This document shows positions 23,284 to 33,564 of a stretch of 64,000 nt of DNA, one piece after another (the first letter of the stretch is position 1; each line of letters opens with the position of its first letter). Source of the DNA: Cladosporium sp. IMV 00045. Its lineage: Eukaryota; Ascomycota; Dothideomycetes; Cladosporiales; Cladosporiaceae. The stretch is from NCBI GenBank assembly GCA_001931905.2, contig MSJI02000953.1, positions 28,787-92,786 of the forward strand, in the 5' to 3' direction. Position numbers and translations under genes: made by a program. The notes under the pieces were generated by a model. That model was not told the origin of the DNA. It ran no database searches and saw nothing but the letters and a program-made list of their open reading frames with translations.

Positions 23284-24312
23284 TCACCACCAGCCGTTCC
23301 GAGTCTTTTGATTACCAGCAATTACATAAAGCTGAAACGCCACAACGATCATGGCAAGCAAGCCCAAAACATTGCAAATGTCATAGAAAGAGGCCCTCCA
23401 ATCAACCGACCGCAAGTCACACAGATGCGACCACAAACTGCCATCCCCCTTCTTCGATGCCTTGTCGCCGCCGTCCTTGTCACCAACACTTGCCCCCTTC
23501 TTCTTCTTGCCCGCTTTCTTAGCCTTCCTGAGCCCGTACTTGCGCTCCAATTTGTCAATGGCGTCGCCGAAGCGCAGCTGGCTGTTCAGGAGTGCGTCTT
23601 CCGGGTCGAAGGCTGCGAGGAAGGGGTCATGGTCGGCTTGAGGTCATCCACGACTGAGGCGGAGGAATCAGGCCCGGAGGCTGCTTCGATCACACGCGAC
23701 AGACGGATCATAGCCTCCCATAGATCGGTGGACTCGTTGCAGAACCTGCTGCTCTTGACGTTCCTGGCGTTAGACTCCGTCGGTGGCTCTTCGAATGGAG
23801 GACCGGAGTGGGGCCACGGCTCGGGAAGGGCGGTTGAGAGTAAGGGTCGATTCCCGGAGGAGCGTACGGCTCTGGCATCGGCGGCATCGGCAAAGAGGCA
23901 AAACGCCATCGTCGTAAGCATCCTTCGCCTCGCCTTGCTTGTTGCTGAAAGCGGTGTACTCCTTGGAGATGCTCGCGACGTTGGGCAGTCTCTTGATGAG
24001 TCTTTTGTTCTGCTCCATTAGGAAGGACACCAACTTTTCTTCAAGTGGAGTTGGTTTCGCTGCAGTGTCAATGTCACTTTCAGCATCGTTGAGGCTTCCA
24101 TCGTCGGAGGGCTCTTTCACGCTAGGAGCGGGTTCCTGAGGAGAGCTGGTGAGCTGCATGATCAAAGGCTCAATCTCTTCTGTCGAACCCACCTTTGGAG
24201 GCGTGAAAGGCTCTGGCTCAGCCATGGTGGATGGCGTGACAATCTCGAACGTATCGGACTCGTTGTCCACTTCTTGAAGTGACGCTTTCTTGTTGGTCGT
24301 CATAGTGAGCAA
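23284..24312 (-). CDS. Tail-anchored membrane protein of unknown function, copy A; frame broken three times
   Basis: Start at 24310-24312 or the in-frame ATG nine bases on. The acidic, disordered N-terminus contains FEIVTPSTM. A helical stretch follows (LEEKLVSFLMEQNKRLIKRL), then a Pro-rich linker, DLWEAMIRLSRVIEAA, DPEDALLNSQLRFGDAIDKL, a Lys-rich patch, and one C-terminal TM segment (LGLLAMIVVAFQLYVIA) with a short polar tail. The layout suggests a tail-anchored protein with its bulk in the cytosol. The frame changes three times by one missing base each (about 23901, 23824 and 23634); the amino-acid text reads smoothly across each. It sits head-to-tail with a similar-looking gene at 24837-25874. 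No known family. Confidence 0.6.
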
Positions 24313-24836
24313 AAGTATGCTTGAGGAATCAATGGACCCGGCAGAATATAGGGATTATATACGAAAGACGGACGCCTCACATAGTATCATAGATGAGAAC
24401 GAACGCCTAAAGAAAGAAAGACAAGCCAGCTCATGCACAATGCCCTCACCGGTCAGCAAGGCAACCAATCCTTCCATACATACGGATGCACGAAGAGCTT
24501 CAGCTCTGATCCTCGCATCTTCTCCAGCGTGTTGGTGGCATACTGCAATATCTTATGATAATAAGCTGAGATGACGAAAGCAGCACTGGTTCTGCAAGTC
24601 GAGCTGAATGCATTGCATGTGGCCTGCTCTCTCGAATTATTCCAGCCAGCCAACGCTGAGGCGCAGACGAGAACAGCCTCGAATTTTCGATGCATTCACG
24701 TCGTTCGCAATCATAGCACGCCTCAGAAAAGCCATATCGGCATCATCAATCGCCCCAAAAGCAAGTGCATACTGGAAAACAAGGCTGAACTAATTCAATG
24801 AACATCAATGTCGTTAAACCCTGGACTTGACCCCAC
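24313..24836. other. Spacer between the two tail-anchored genes
   Basis: About 520 bp with no supported gene; likely terminator of copy B and promoter of copy A. Confidence 0.55.
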
Positions 24837-25874
24837 TCAGATACCCATGTACCGACGCAACATACTGTTCGAACCACGCTTCTCCTTCATGGCACGGTAA
24901 AGATTGAACAAAACGAAGACGCACATCAGGAAAATCAAAACACTCAAAACAAAAAGCGCAGCCCTCCTAACCGAACGACCACCGTACTTCCTCTTCGACT
25001 CGCGAGGCTGGGTTTCAGCAGATGAGTAGTTACACCCAATCAGCATATGTTGCGTGCGAGCCTGTGCCAGATCCACAAGATCCGAAACAGAAAGAACCTC
25101 CTCATCCATGATCGAAGGTGTCGTGCCCCCGCTCTCAACGGGAGCCTTCTCCGGGCACACGCACGGATGAAGATTCCTGCGACACATTCCTAGCACATTG
25201 AGCACCCGCGCTCTAGTCAAGTCGTCCCGAAGTGACGCTGAGGTATCTTTCTTCCTCTTCGGAAAAGGCAGAGCGTCACCGTGCAGGTCTGCCAACTGCG
25301 TAAAATCGATGTCGGCGAAGGGATCGATGACAGGGGCTTCTTTGGGCTGGGCGTCGGCTGTTGCGACTGGGAACCCGGAGTCGTGTTCGAGAGAATAGTT
25401 CTTGCCATGGGCAAGGCTTCGGTTGTTGCGATGGGGAAGAATTGAGAGTCCACCGCGTTGTTTGGTCCCACGACCCGAGTGATGGCATCCATGAGATCGC
25501 CCATCGAAGAATCATCGAGAGGCTTGGTGAAACTCAACAACACGGCTCCCAGTTGCGATGCTTCCGGGTGGGTTTTCTCTTCAGGTGATTTGCGAAGGGG
25601 AGCATCTTTGCCAACCATCGGCGACGCACGAGATGATATTCCTGGTCTCACCCCACCTCACTGTGGACAAGATTTTCTTGACTGCAGAGTTGCTGTGATT
25701 GTTCGAAGTCTTGATGTCGTCGGCTGGTGTGAAGCCGCAATTCTTTGAAGACAAGGCTCCATTTTGAACGGAAGCATCGCTACCCACAGTGGCAGTAGAC
25801 GGCGTGATTATGGAGAACCCATTAGGCTCGCTAGTGGTGTCGGTATCGTGAGGGAACGCTGAGCCTGTGTCCAT
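24837..25874 (-). CDS. Tail-anchored membrane protein of unknown function, copy B; frame broken
   Basis: Likely start ATG at 25872-25874 (MDTGSAFPHD). The N-terminus contains FSIITPSTA, closely matching FEIVTPSTM of copy A at a similar position. A middle part includes KPLDDSSMGDLMDAITRVVG, then IDPFADIDFTQLADLHGDAL, a Cys-bearing region (MCRRNLHPCVCPEK), and one strongly hydrophobic TM segment (LFVLSVLIFLMCVFVLF) followed by a basic tail. At least two frame changes occur: one near 25640 (one extra or two missing bases) and one between about 25500 and 25400 (one missing base). Exact positions are uncertain because two frames stay open together there. Possible tandem duplicate of copy A; function unknown. 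Confidence 0.55.
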
Positions 25875-27040
25875 AATGCGTGATATGTATTCGTTCGATC
25901 GTCTAAAAAGTGATGAAATAAAATGAGTAAAGAACAAACATCAATAAGTTGAGGACTCCAATAAGAAGGACAATGATACTACCCAAGGAATAAGCTACCC
26001 TGCTCCGGATAGAGGGGAGGCGATTGGTGCTTAATTATTGTGAGGCTTGCTTCAGGCAGCCATCGAATGAGGCGAGCTTCATTCGCTATCCTGCATGATG
26101 CGCTGGCGATAGCTGCAATGCATTGACTCCGCTATCGTAATGCCGCATGCAGCTTATAGCTTTTAGCTGCAACCAATGCTCAAGGCGAAGACCGGGAGTT
26201 GAAATATGGGACCGGGGCGTATTATAGCTCGAATGTTGCTCGATTCACAGTGAAGTGACTTGAGCCGCATTTGTAGAGTAAGTACATCCAATGCTTTCGA
26301 ACAATCGAAGAAAACAATACCTCCATGTATCTTGTGCCATTGTGCTTCGATGCCAGATTGTCCGTGGGGTGATGAGTCTGGACAATATTGTAGAACATGC
26401 ATGCTATTCTCTCTATGATCCAGATAGCCGAGTGTCTCTGCAAGCAACTAACGTGCGACTAGATCGGAATAGCGTAGATATCAGATTTCAGAGGTCAATG
26501 AAGTAATAGGTAGTACAAACACAGGAACAACAGCCTTTCCCTCACTGTTTTCTGCTCAACAGACCGGTTTAATTTTATCCAAGCATCTCAGCCATCAGCC
26601 TCTGTCTGGAGCACATCGGAGCGGGCATCCTGCGCCAGATATGTCGTCTTCGTCAAGTCTTTGATCTGCTCGCCATGGCTGGCTCAAGTGCAGCCTATGT
26701 TGTAGATCTTCAGAGATCTCCAAGATTTAGGAGATGAATCACCCTGTCGGTAATTGCTTCCAGTGTGATGATTTCACGGTTCCGTCAGATCTCTGCAATG
26801 ATCGCTAGGTTCCGCAGTCAATTGCAATCGAAATCGACAGCCCGTGAGATTCTCTTTGAGCAGCTGTTCACCTCGTCGGCAAGCGAGCAATGTTACCGTC
26901 GTGGAGGAACAGCGAAGAAGCCGGGACTCAATCTGTATCCCATAGCATAGTCGATCGTGGGCTCCTTCGATGCAGATTCTTGTGGTTTCGATTGGCATTG
27001 CCACGCCGAATAAGGGATCTCGCAGTCCCATTCGCAGCCA
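25875..27040. other. Intergenic, 1.2 kb
   Basis: No supported gene. Short frames only, none with recognisable motifs. Confidence 0.55.
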
Positions 27041-28866
27041 CTACTCCAACCCTTTCCCCTCACGTAACCACTGAACCCCCAACTCCTTCAACTTAAACTT
27101 CTGAATCTTATTCGACGCCGTTTTCGGGAAATCATCCACCCAAAACACATACTTCGGCACCAAATGGCCACTAAGCTTCTCCCTCACCCAGTCCCTCACC
27201 TCACGCGCACCCATCTCGCTCCGCTTCCGCCTCACCGTGAAAGCCGCAACGACCTCGCCATACTTCTCATCCGGCAGACCGACAACGCTGACTTCCTGCA
27301 CATCCTCGTGTGCGAGGAGACAGTTCTCCACTTCGAGGGGGTGGATATTTTCGCCACCGCGGATGATGAGGTCCTTGATCCTGCCCGTGATGGAGACGTA
27401 CCCTTCCTCGTCCATGCTCGCTTCGTCGCCCGTGAGCATCCACACTTTGCCCGGCTGCGAGCGGTCCGGGATCATGGCCTCGGCGGTTTTCGCGGGGTCG
27501 CCCCAGTATTCTTTCATGACGAGGTAGCCGGAGACGGCGAGCTCGCCGCGCTCGCCGACCGGGAGGGTGCGGCTTTTGTCTGAAACGTCGACGACTTTGG
27601 CTTCGACGTGGGGGAGCAGGCGGCCGACGGTGTCTATGCGTTTTTGGATGGGGTCGTTAGTTCGTGTCATCAGGCTGACGGGGGAGGTTTCTGTCATGCC
27701 GTAGCAGATGGTCAGTTCGTCCAGGTTGAGGATCTTGTGGAGTTTGCGCATGAGCTCTGCAGGGACGGAACTTCCTGCGGCGATGCCTGTGCGCAGATGT
27801 TGGAATCCTTCGTGGGAAACGGTGCCGTTGGCGAGGAGTTCGAGCTCTGCCAGGAACATTGTAGCAACGCCGTACAGAGCCGTGGCTTTGTATTCTTGCA
27901 CGGCTTTGAGAGTAGCCCGTGGATCGAAAGCTTCGGTTGGGAAAACGATGGAGGATCCGTGGGTGGCACTGGCCATGTAGCCCAGAATGCAACCAAAGCA
28001 ATGAAACAGAGGCGGCGGACAGCATATCACGTCGTTCTCGGTGAGCAGCATGCGGTCTCCGATTTGCATGCCATTGTTGAGAATCGATCTGTGTGAGAGA
28101 CACGCAGCTTTGGGCATTGAAGTCGTGCCGGATGTGAATTGGATGTTCACGACATCATCCTTGTGCAGGTCCTGGCTGGGCAGCGTCTGCTTCGACTCGT
28201 CTAATAGTCACCAAACTGCACCGCAGCCCGCATGCTCTTAGTATCTACCCTCCCACTCGAATTATCCACAAGTACGATTTGTTTCAACGAAAGAACCAGT
28301 TCCGACTCAACCTTACCCGCCCCATCCATACCAGGACAAATATGCCTCAGCAAAGCACCATTATCCCTCGGCGGCTTCCTGCTCAAATTCGTCTCCGTCC
28401 CAATGACCAAATGGCTCGCGCTCAAATGGCTGAGCGCCGAAATGATTTGCTGCACATTGAAGCTCGGGTTCAGCGGCACCAAAACAGCACCCAGCTTGAA
28501 GCAAGCGTACGTCAAGCTCGCGAATTCCAAGTTGTTCCCCAGAGAAACGGCGACACGGTCGCCTTTGTTGACTCCGAGCGATTGCAGCCCTCGAGCTATG
28601 CTGTTGCTTTGCTCGTCGAGATTCGAGTAGGTCAAGATGGCATTCTGGTGGCGGGAAATGACGGCGTTGCGGTCGCCGAACTGAGAGACGATTGAAGCGA
28701 AGTGTTGAGGGATTGTTTGCTCGACCAGAGGCGTTTCGGAGGGTCCGCGGTCGTGGGCTTGGGTTAGGAGGGTTCTGGCTGGAGCTCGAGTCCATCGAGG
28801 TGTTGTTGATCGTGTTGATCGTGATAGGGTAAGCTTGCACCTAGCCAGAGCTCTTGGGGAAATCAT
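27041..28866 (-). CDS. Acyl-CoA synthetase (AMP-forming), mitochondrial medium-chain/ACSF2-like; one frame break
   Basis: The N-terminus (MISPRALARCKLTLSRSTRS) is Arg/Ser-rich and lacks acids, a likely mitochondrial presequence. The ANL-superfamily signatures are clear: FTSGTTSMPKA (P-loop), YGMTETSPVS, MLTGDEASMDEEGYVSITGR, and GRIKDLIIRGGENIHP, with the C-terminal catalytic Lys in KTASNKIQK. The enzyme activates a carboxylic acid to its CoA thioester via an acyl-AMP. The frame breaks once at about 28202: the first frame stops just after FGDY while the next runs LDESKQTLPSQDLHKDD into the P-loop. One more T in a TATT context would restore it. No intron fits. Substrate chain length is inferred only from family resemblance. 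Confidence 0.85.
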
Positions 28867-29444
28867 TGTGGTCGAGCTCCAGCTGCTTGAGCAAGAGAAG
28901 GAAACAGGCGGAACAGGCGGTAAACAACATGGCTAGGAAATGCGTCGATAATAGAGAGAGTGGTAATGACCATGCTCAACTATTACCGCGGTCCAAACGC
29001 TCAGGCGGCTCCACTCGTCTCCTCTCTCCAGCTTCTGCATGCGGGGTTATCCAAACGGCGCGTGTTTTATCACACTGTACGGCAGCACAACCAAGCGCCT
29101 CGAAAGTAACAAAACAGTCAAGTATAAAATCGTTGATACTGCAAGTCTGCGATGATAGGTGTTACAAAGCACAGCACCCACAGCCCATCGTCAAGGCATA
29201 GCAGCGTAAACCCATAAAATCCCAATCATCCCAATCAAGAAAACAGCACGAGCCCGAATGCACAAGATGTGCTTTCAATCATGCTTCCAACAAAACAGCC
29301 CGTCGAAGGCCGAAGGCTCCAAAAGCCCTTTAAATGCTCCCAAAACGCCTGGCTCGCTGCCTCTCGTGACACATGCATATATATCCGCCCGCGCAGAACC
29401 TAGAACTCTCTCTCTCTCTTTTTGACCAAGCCCAGCAATGTCGA
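28867..29444. other. Intergenic between synthetase promoter and PKA 3' end
   Basis: About 580 bp; PKA 3' UTR with a CT-run near 29408-29420 and the synthetase promoter. No gene. Confidence 0.6.
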
Positions 29445-30808
29445 TTAGAAGTCGGCGAACATGTGATCGTATTTATCCTTTTGCTCCTGTGGCGCCGAAA
29501 CGTTAGCACACGAAATTCCGCACGCGACCAGCAAGGGTAAAAGCTTACTTGACTGTAGTGGTCCCGATGGACCGGCTCAGCGTCGTACTCATCGAAATTC
29601 CTCGTGTCGTCGGCGCTCTTGAGATGCGGAACGATTGGACCCTGCATCTTGCGGTGGTACAGAGCATCCCAGTCGATGTTCTTAAACCACGGGTGCGCCT
29701 TGATCGTAGAAGCGCCGCCGGACATGTGGCCCAGGCGCTTGCTCACGTCGACGGTGCAGAGGCCGCCGATCAAGTCGCGCGCGTCGTCGCCCATCGCCGA
29801 CGGGTAGCGCACTTTACCTTCGACAATCTGCTCGTAGATCTTCATGGGGTTCTGGTCCCAGAATGGCGGCTGTCCGACCAGGAACTCGTAGATCAGGATG
29901 CCAAAGGCCCACCAGTCGACCGCAGTGCCGTGGCCAGTGTTCTTGATGACTTCGGGAGCGAGGTATTCGGGCGTGCCGCAAAGTGTATATGTTTCTCCTG
30001 CAGAGAAACCGTCAGTCGAGTCGGTTACCATGGCATCATCATCGTCACTATCATGTCCGGGGCACGCACGGTTTTCGATCTTTTTCGCAAAGCCAAAGTC
30101 AACGAGTTTTAGGTGGCCTTCCGCGTCGATTAGAATGTTCTCCGGCTTCAGGTCTCGGTATGCAACGCCCTCCTTGTCATGCAGGAACTCCAGGATGAGA
30201 CAAATCTCGGCCGCATAGAACTGGCTTGTGGGCTCGTTGAACCGTCTGGCTCTCCTCAGATAAGAAAAGACTTCTCCTCCAGGACAGTAATCCAGCAGCA
30301 TGTACAATGTATCAGTATCTTGGAAACTCGCAACCATGGTCGTGATGAACGGGTGGCCGGCGACCGCAGCTAGCACGTTGCGTTCATTGCGAACGTGCTC
30401 CACCTGCTTCAGACGGATGACATCCACCTTGCGCAGCACTTTGAGCGCAAACACCTGGTTCTTCTCCGAGCCCTTGCGATTGGCGAATCTGGTCAGCCAA
30501 ACGCGCGCAAATGTACCAGTACCCAGCGTCTTCAAGAGCTCAAAGTCTTCCTTTCGCAGAAGCTTGGACGAGTGTCCGACTGGCTTCGACTGAGGGTCGA
30601 CTGTGATCTCTGATACTTCAAGCGGCTTGTTGGAGGCTTCCCAGGACGCAAGTCTCGCCTTCTCTTCTTCCAGCGCTTGGAGGTTCTCCTTATTGTCTCT
30701 ACTGCTGGTGTGGTTGTTGTTGCCGTTGTTGGTGTTGGTGTCGTTGGAGCTGCTGTGGCTCATACGGTGGAGGCGCGATGCCATCTTGTCGACGATTCCG
30801 GGAGCCAT
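29445..30808 (-). CDS. cAMP-dependent protein kinase catalytic subunit
   Basis: Exons 30808-30070, 29997-29549 and 29486-29445; about 409 residues from the ATG at 30806-30808 (an in-frame ATG at 31039 would add 77 low-complexity residues). Residues 1-85 are a disordered Asn/Ser-rich arm typical of fungal PKA. The kinase core begins at about 89: GTGTFARV loop, FALKVLRK, YRDLKPENI, DFGFAKK, TYTLCGTPEYLAPE with the activation-loop Thr, then the AGC C-tail ending in KYDHMFADF. The hydrophobic-motif FADF end supports the last exon. A 72-nt intron (29998-30069) lies just after DFGFAKKIEN; it has no stop and a length divisible by three, so unspliced translation gives a false 24-residue acidic insertion. 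Phosphorylates nutrient/cAMP targets; partner is the Bcy1-type regulatory subunit. Confidence 0.95.
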
Positions 30809-31957
30809 AGCTGCTGGAGAGTCGGAGGGCGTGGGGTGGAGTGGATTGGGTGATGACGTTGAGATACTGCTCGCGCAGTCGGGTTTCGTGGTGTGTAGAG
30901 GTGTGCTTTTCACGCCTCCCTCATGTCTCGAGCTGGTCTCAGGTAGATTTCGAGGATCCCAGTCTTGAGGTGGGGTGCAGAAGCTGGTCGAGTGAGTATC
31001 AATGCACTTTATCAGCGGCAGAGCACCGTTCAGCCGCAAGCCAAGTCCGACGTGAGCAGTTGAGGTTTCCAGCGTTTCGGTACGGGGAGTGGGATTGGAG
31101 AGAGATTATAATGGAAGCAACTTGAATGATTTTACGAGTGCGTAGAGAGTCTTGTCAAAGGTTGAAAGGTGCAATGAAGTGGTGACTACAGTATTGGAAC
31201 GAGATTCTCATCTCAGAGTTGGCGGGGCAAGGTTCATGCTCGGAGGACTTGACGTAACTGAGCGTGAGCGCAAAGGCGCGAGAAAAGGCCGGTGGAGATC
31301 GTAGACGGTCGGCAGGGCTGCAGCCATGTCGATGCTTGTTTCAAGCCGCAGAGAAGGCGTTTCATGAGGCTTGCGATGTGGTGTGTTCTGTCTAGTTGGA
31401 CTATACATCTCACAAAATAGTTTTGTATATTCCGATTAATCATCTTCAATCAATATTGCTGAGCTGAGCGCTTTTCCACATGCTCAACACGTGGGTCCGA
31501 AGGAAGAAAGCAGCAAATGATGTCAACATTCGCTTACCATGGCGAGCATGGCTCCGTGCACATACATGCGTCTTATAATCTGCATGTTAAGAGTTTCAAT
31601 GTACGAGTAGGAACTTAACAAATTGGATCAATACAGCCGAAGTAAGTCTTTGTGTGAAAGAAGAAAATATCTTATGGCTATGTTACAGACTGTATGAGAA
31701 ATTTGGATCTCTACCAATGACGCCGGTTTGGAGCTCTTGCTAAGTGCCAGTTCTAGGAGGTACAAGAGATCGGTTGCAGCACCATGTCCTTTCTTGATTC
31801 AAAGAGATCCCAGGCGAGGAGCCAAAATCAAGCCTTGATATGTGATCGAGGAGGCCAAGTCCTCATCTGTAGCCGCGTGACCGGCGGCGAGCCTGTGAAT
31901 TCGTTCTGTTGGTGGGCGCCGCGGAATATTCTATGCCGTGTTGCCTGTGCGGTGCAT
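30809..31957. other. PKA upstream region and VMA11 3' side
   Basis: Open codons continue upstream of the PKA start to 31039, probably leader. The rest has no supported gene. Confidence 0.5.
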
Positions 31958-32832
31958 TTAGCCTGCCGCTCTGGTGTTCAGAATGAGAGACACAATCAAT
32001 CTGCGTTCAAGTCAGTAAATGCGGTCAGTAGAACAGCATGATATACAAAAGAGGCATCGTACCCGTAGAGTCCCAAGACTTCGCCGAAAATGAGGATGAG
32101 CACCATACCCACGAAAATGCGGGACTGCTGCATGTATGCGCGGACACCCTTGATGATCAATGTTAGCCAGCTGATCGTTGTCTCGCAGCCTGTGGTTTAC
32201 ATACCGAGTCACCGACGATTCCAATCGCGTAGCCTGCCGCAAGTCCAGTCAAGCCCACACTAAGGCCACAGGCCAGATGCATGAAGCCGTTGAACAAGCT
32301 GTAGTGCTGCTCAGGTGGCGGCTTCATGTTGCCGGCAATAAGTACTGCCACTACTAGGGCATATACAGCAATGATACCGGACATGACGACCGGAATGAGC
32401 GACTGTGTTCCATGTCAGCCGGCCTGCACTCCCACCCGATCCCAGTGTTTTCTCAATCCTGCGCATTTGTCCATACCTTCATGATGAGGTCAGACCTGAA
32501 GGTACCGACACCTGCGATACCAATGCCAGACTTGGCCGTGCCGTATGCTGCTCCTATGCCTGTCCATTACATGTACTTAGCGATCTGTGCCCTGTTCAAC
32601 CATGCATTCCCAGCTCTTTTTGTGACATACATCCAAAGATCATCTGCGCGGCGGTTGTTAGTAAGCTTTGTTGCTCAATCGGGAGATCATCCATCGGTCT
32701 GAACGTACTGCAAATGCGATGCCCGCCTAGAAACACACGTTAGCGCCTGTGCCAGGAAGATGCTCAGTGATAGTGCCGCCTTACCATGCCCAAGAAGGGC
32801 GCAAACTTGGGCGTGAACTCCACGTCGGCCAT
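31958..32832 (-). CDS. VMA11: V-type proton ATPase proteolipid subunit c'
   Basis: Seven exons, all with GT...AG and closing phase: 32832-32785, 32726-32709 (18 nt), 32643-32631 (13 nt), 32559-32477, 32402-32205, 32148-32063, 32000-31958. The 162-residue product has four TM helices. Motifs: [57 protein letters not shown], and the last helix [13 protein letters not shown] with the proton-carrying Glu. [10 protein letters not shown], the [10 protein letters not shown] start and VAVLIAGN favour subunit c' (VMA11) over c (VMA3). It forms part of the rotating c-ring in the vacuolar membrane V0 sector. It is divergent from ROM2, starts 733 bp apart. Confidence 0.93.
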
Positions 32833-33564
32833 GGTGAAAGGGAGTGTGTCGAGATATTATTATTCACGCGCAGTGAAGGCAAAGAAGATGATGGGTGGTG
32901 GTATGTGGCCACGGGCAACTCCAGCGCTCGAAGCAGGTAGATGAAGCTCGGCCGCAGCAGGAGGTTCGCAGCTGCCAGTAACACCAACGCCGGCTTGATC
33001 ACGTGTCGGCGATGCCGGTAACTGATGAAACGCCAGATGTTGAGACGTGAGAGGCAGCACACAGCCACAAATTCCTTGCGCTGGTGAATTCTTTGAATAA
33101 ACAACACCCAAACACGCTGATGTAGGCTTTGGCTACGATAGTGAAGTTACCTTATAAATCAAGTGAATTCACCTCCAATCCGGCTGTGTTTTGCTCAAAA
33201 CGCCACGCTGGACCCGCGCATCTCGTGTGCAAGTGCTGCTACCCTGGGCTGCCCTTCTGATAGGCCAGAGCCGAGGAGACGGCATCGAACAAGCCCAGCG
33301 AGACCCCAATCCTCCTCCAACCCGCCCATCAACCCACGTTTGCACCGCTCAAACGCAGGCCCATCACATCCTCAGCGCTACCGCCGCCTCGCGCACTGTC
33401 CTCTCCGCCGCCTTACGCCTCGACGCTCCGGCTGTGCTCGCTGGACGCCGTCCGCCGACCGCTTTCTCTCTCGCTGGTGGTGCCAAGTGGGCAGGGTAGC
33501 GACCCGTGGGGAGGCGCGGATGCCCGGCAGACTGTTCGCTGCCACCTAGGACTGGACACGCGAC
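32833..33564. other. Divergent promoter region between VMA11 and ROM2
   Basis: About 730 bp with no supported gene. The last 250 bp is GC-rich and likely ROM2 leader. Confidence 0.6.

Noticed and set aside
33163..33549. Possible upstream exon of ROM2
   Set aside because: Frames here are GC-rich and Arg/Pro-rich with no splice link that improves the ROM2 N-terminus.
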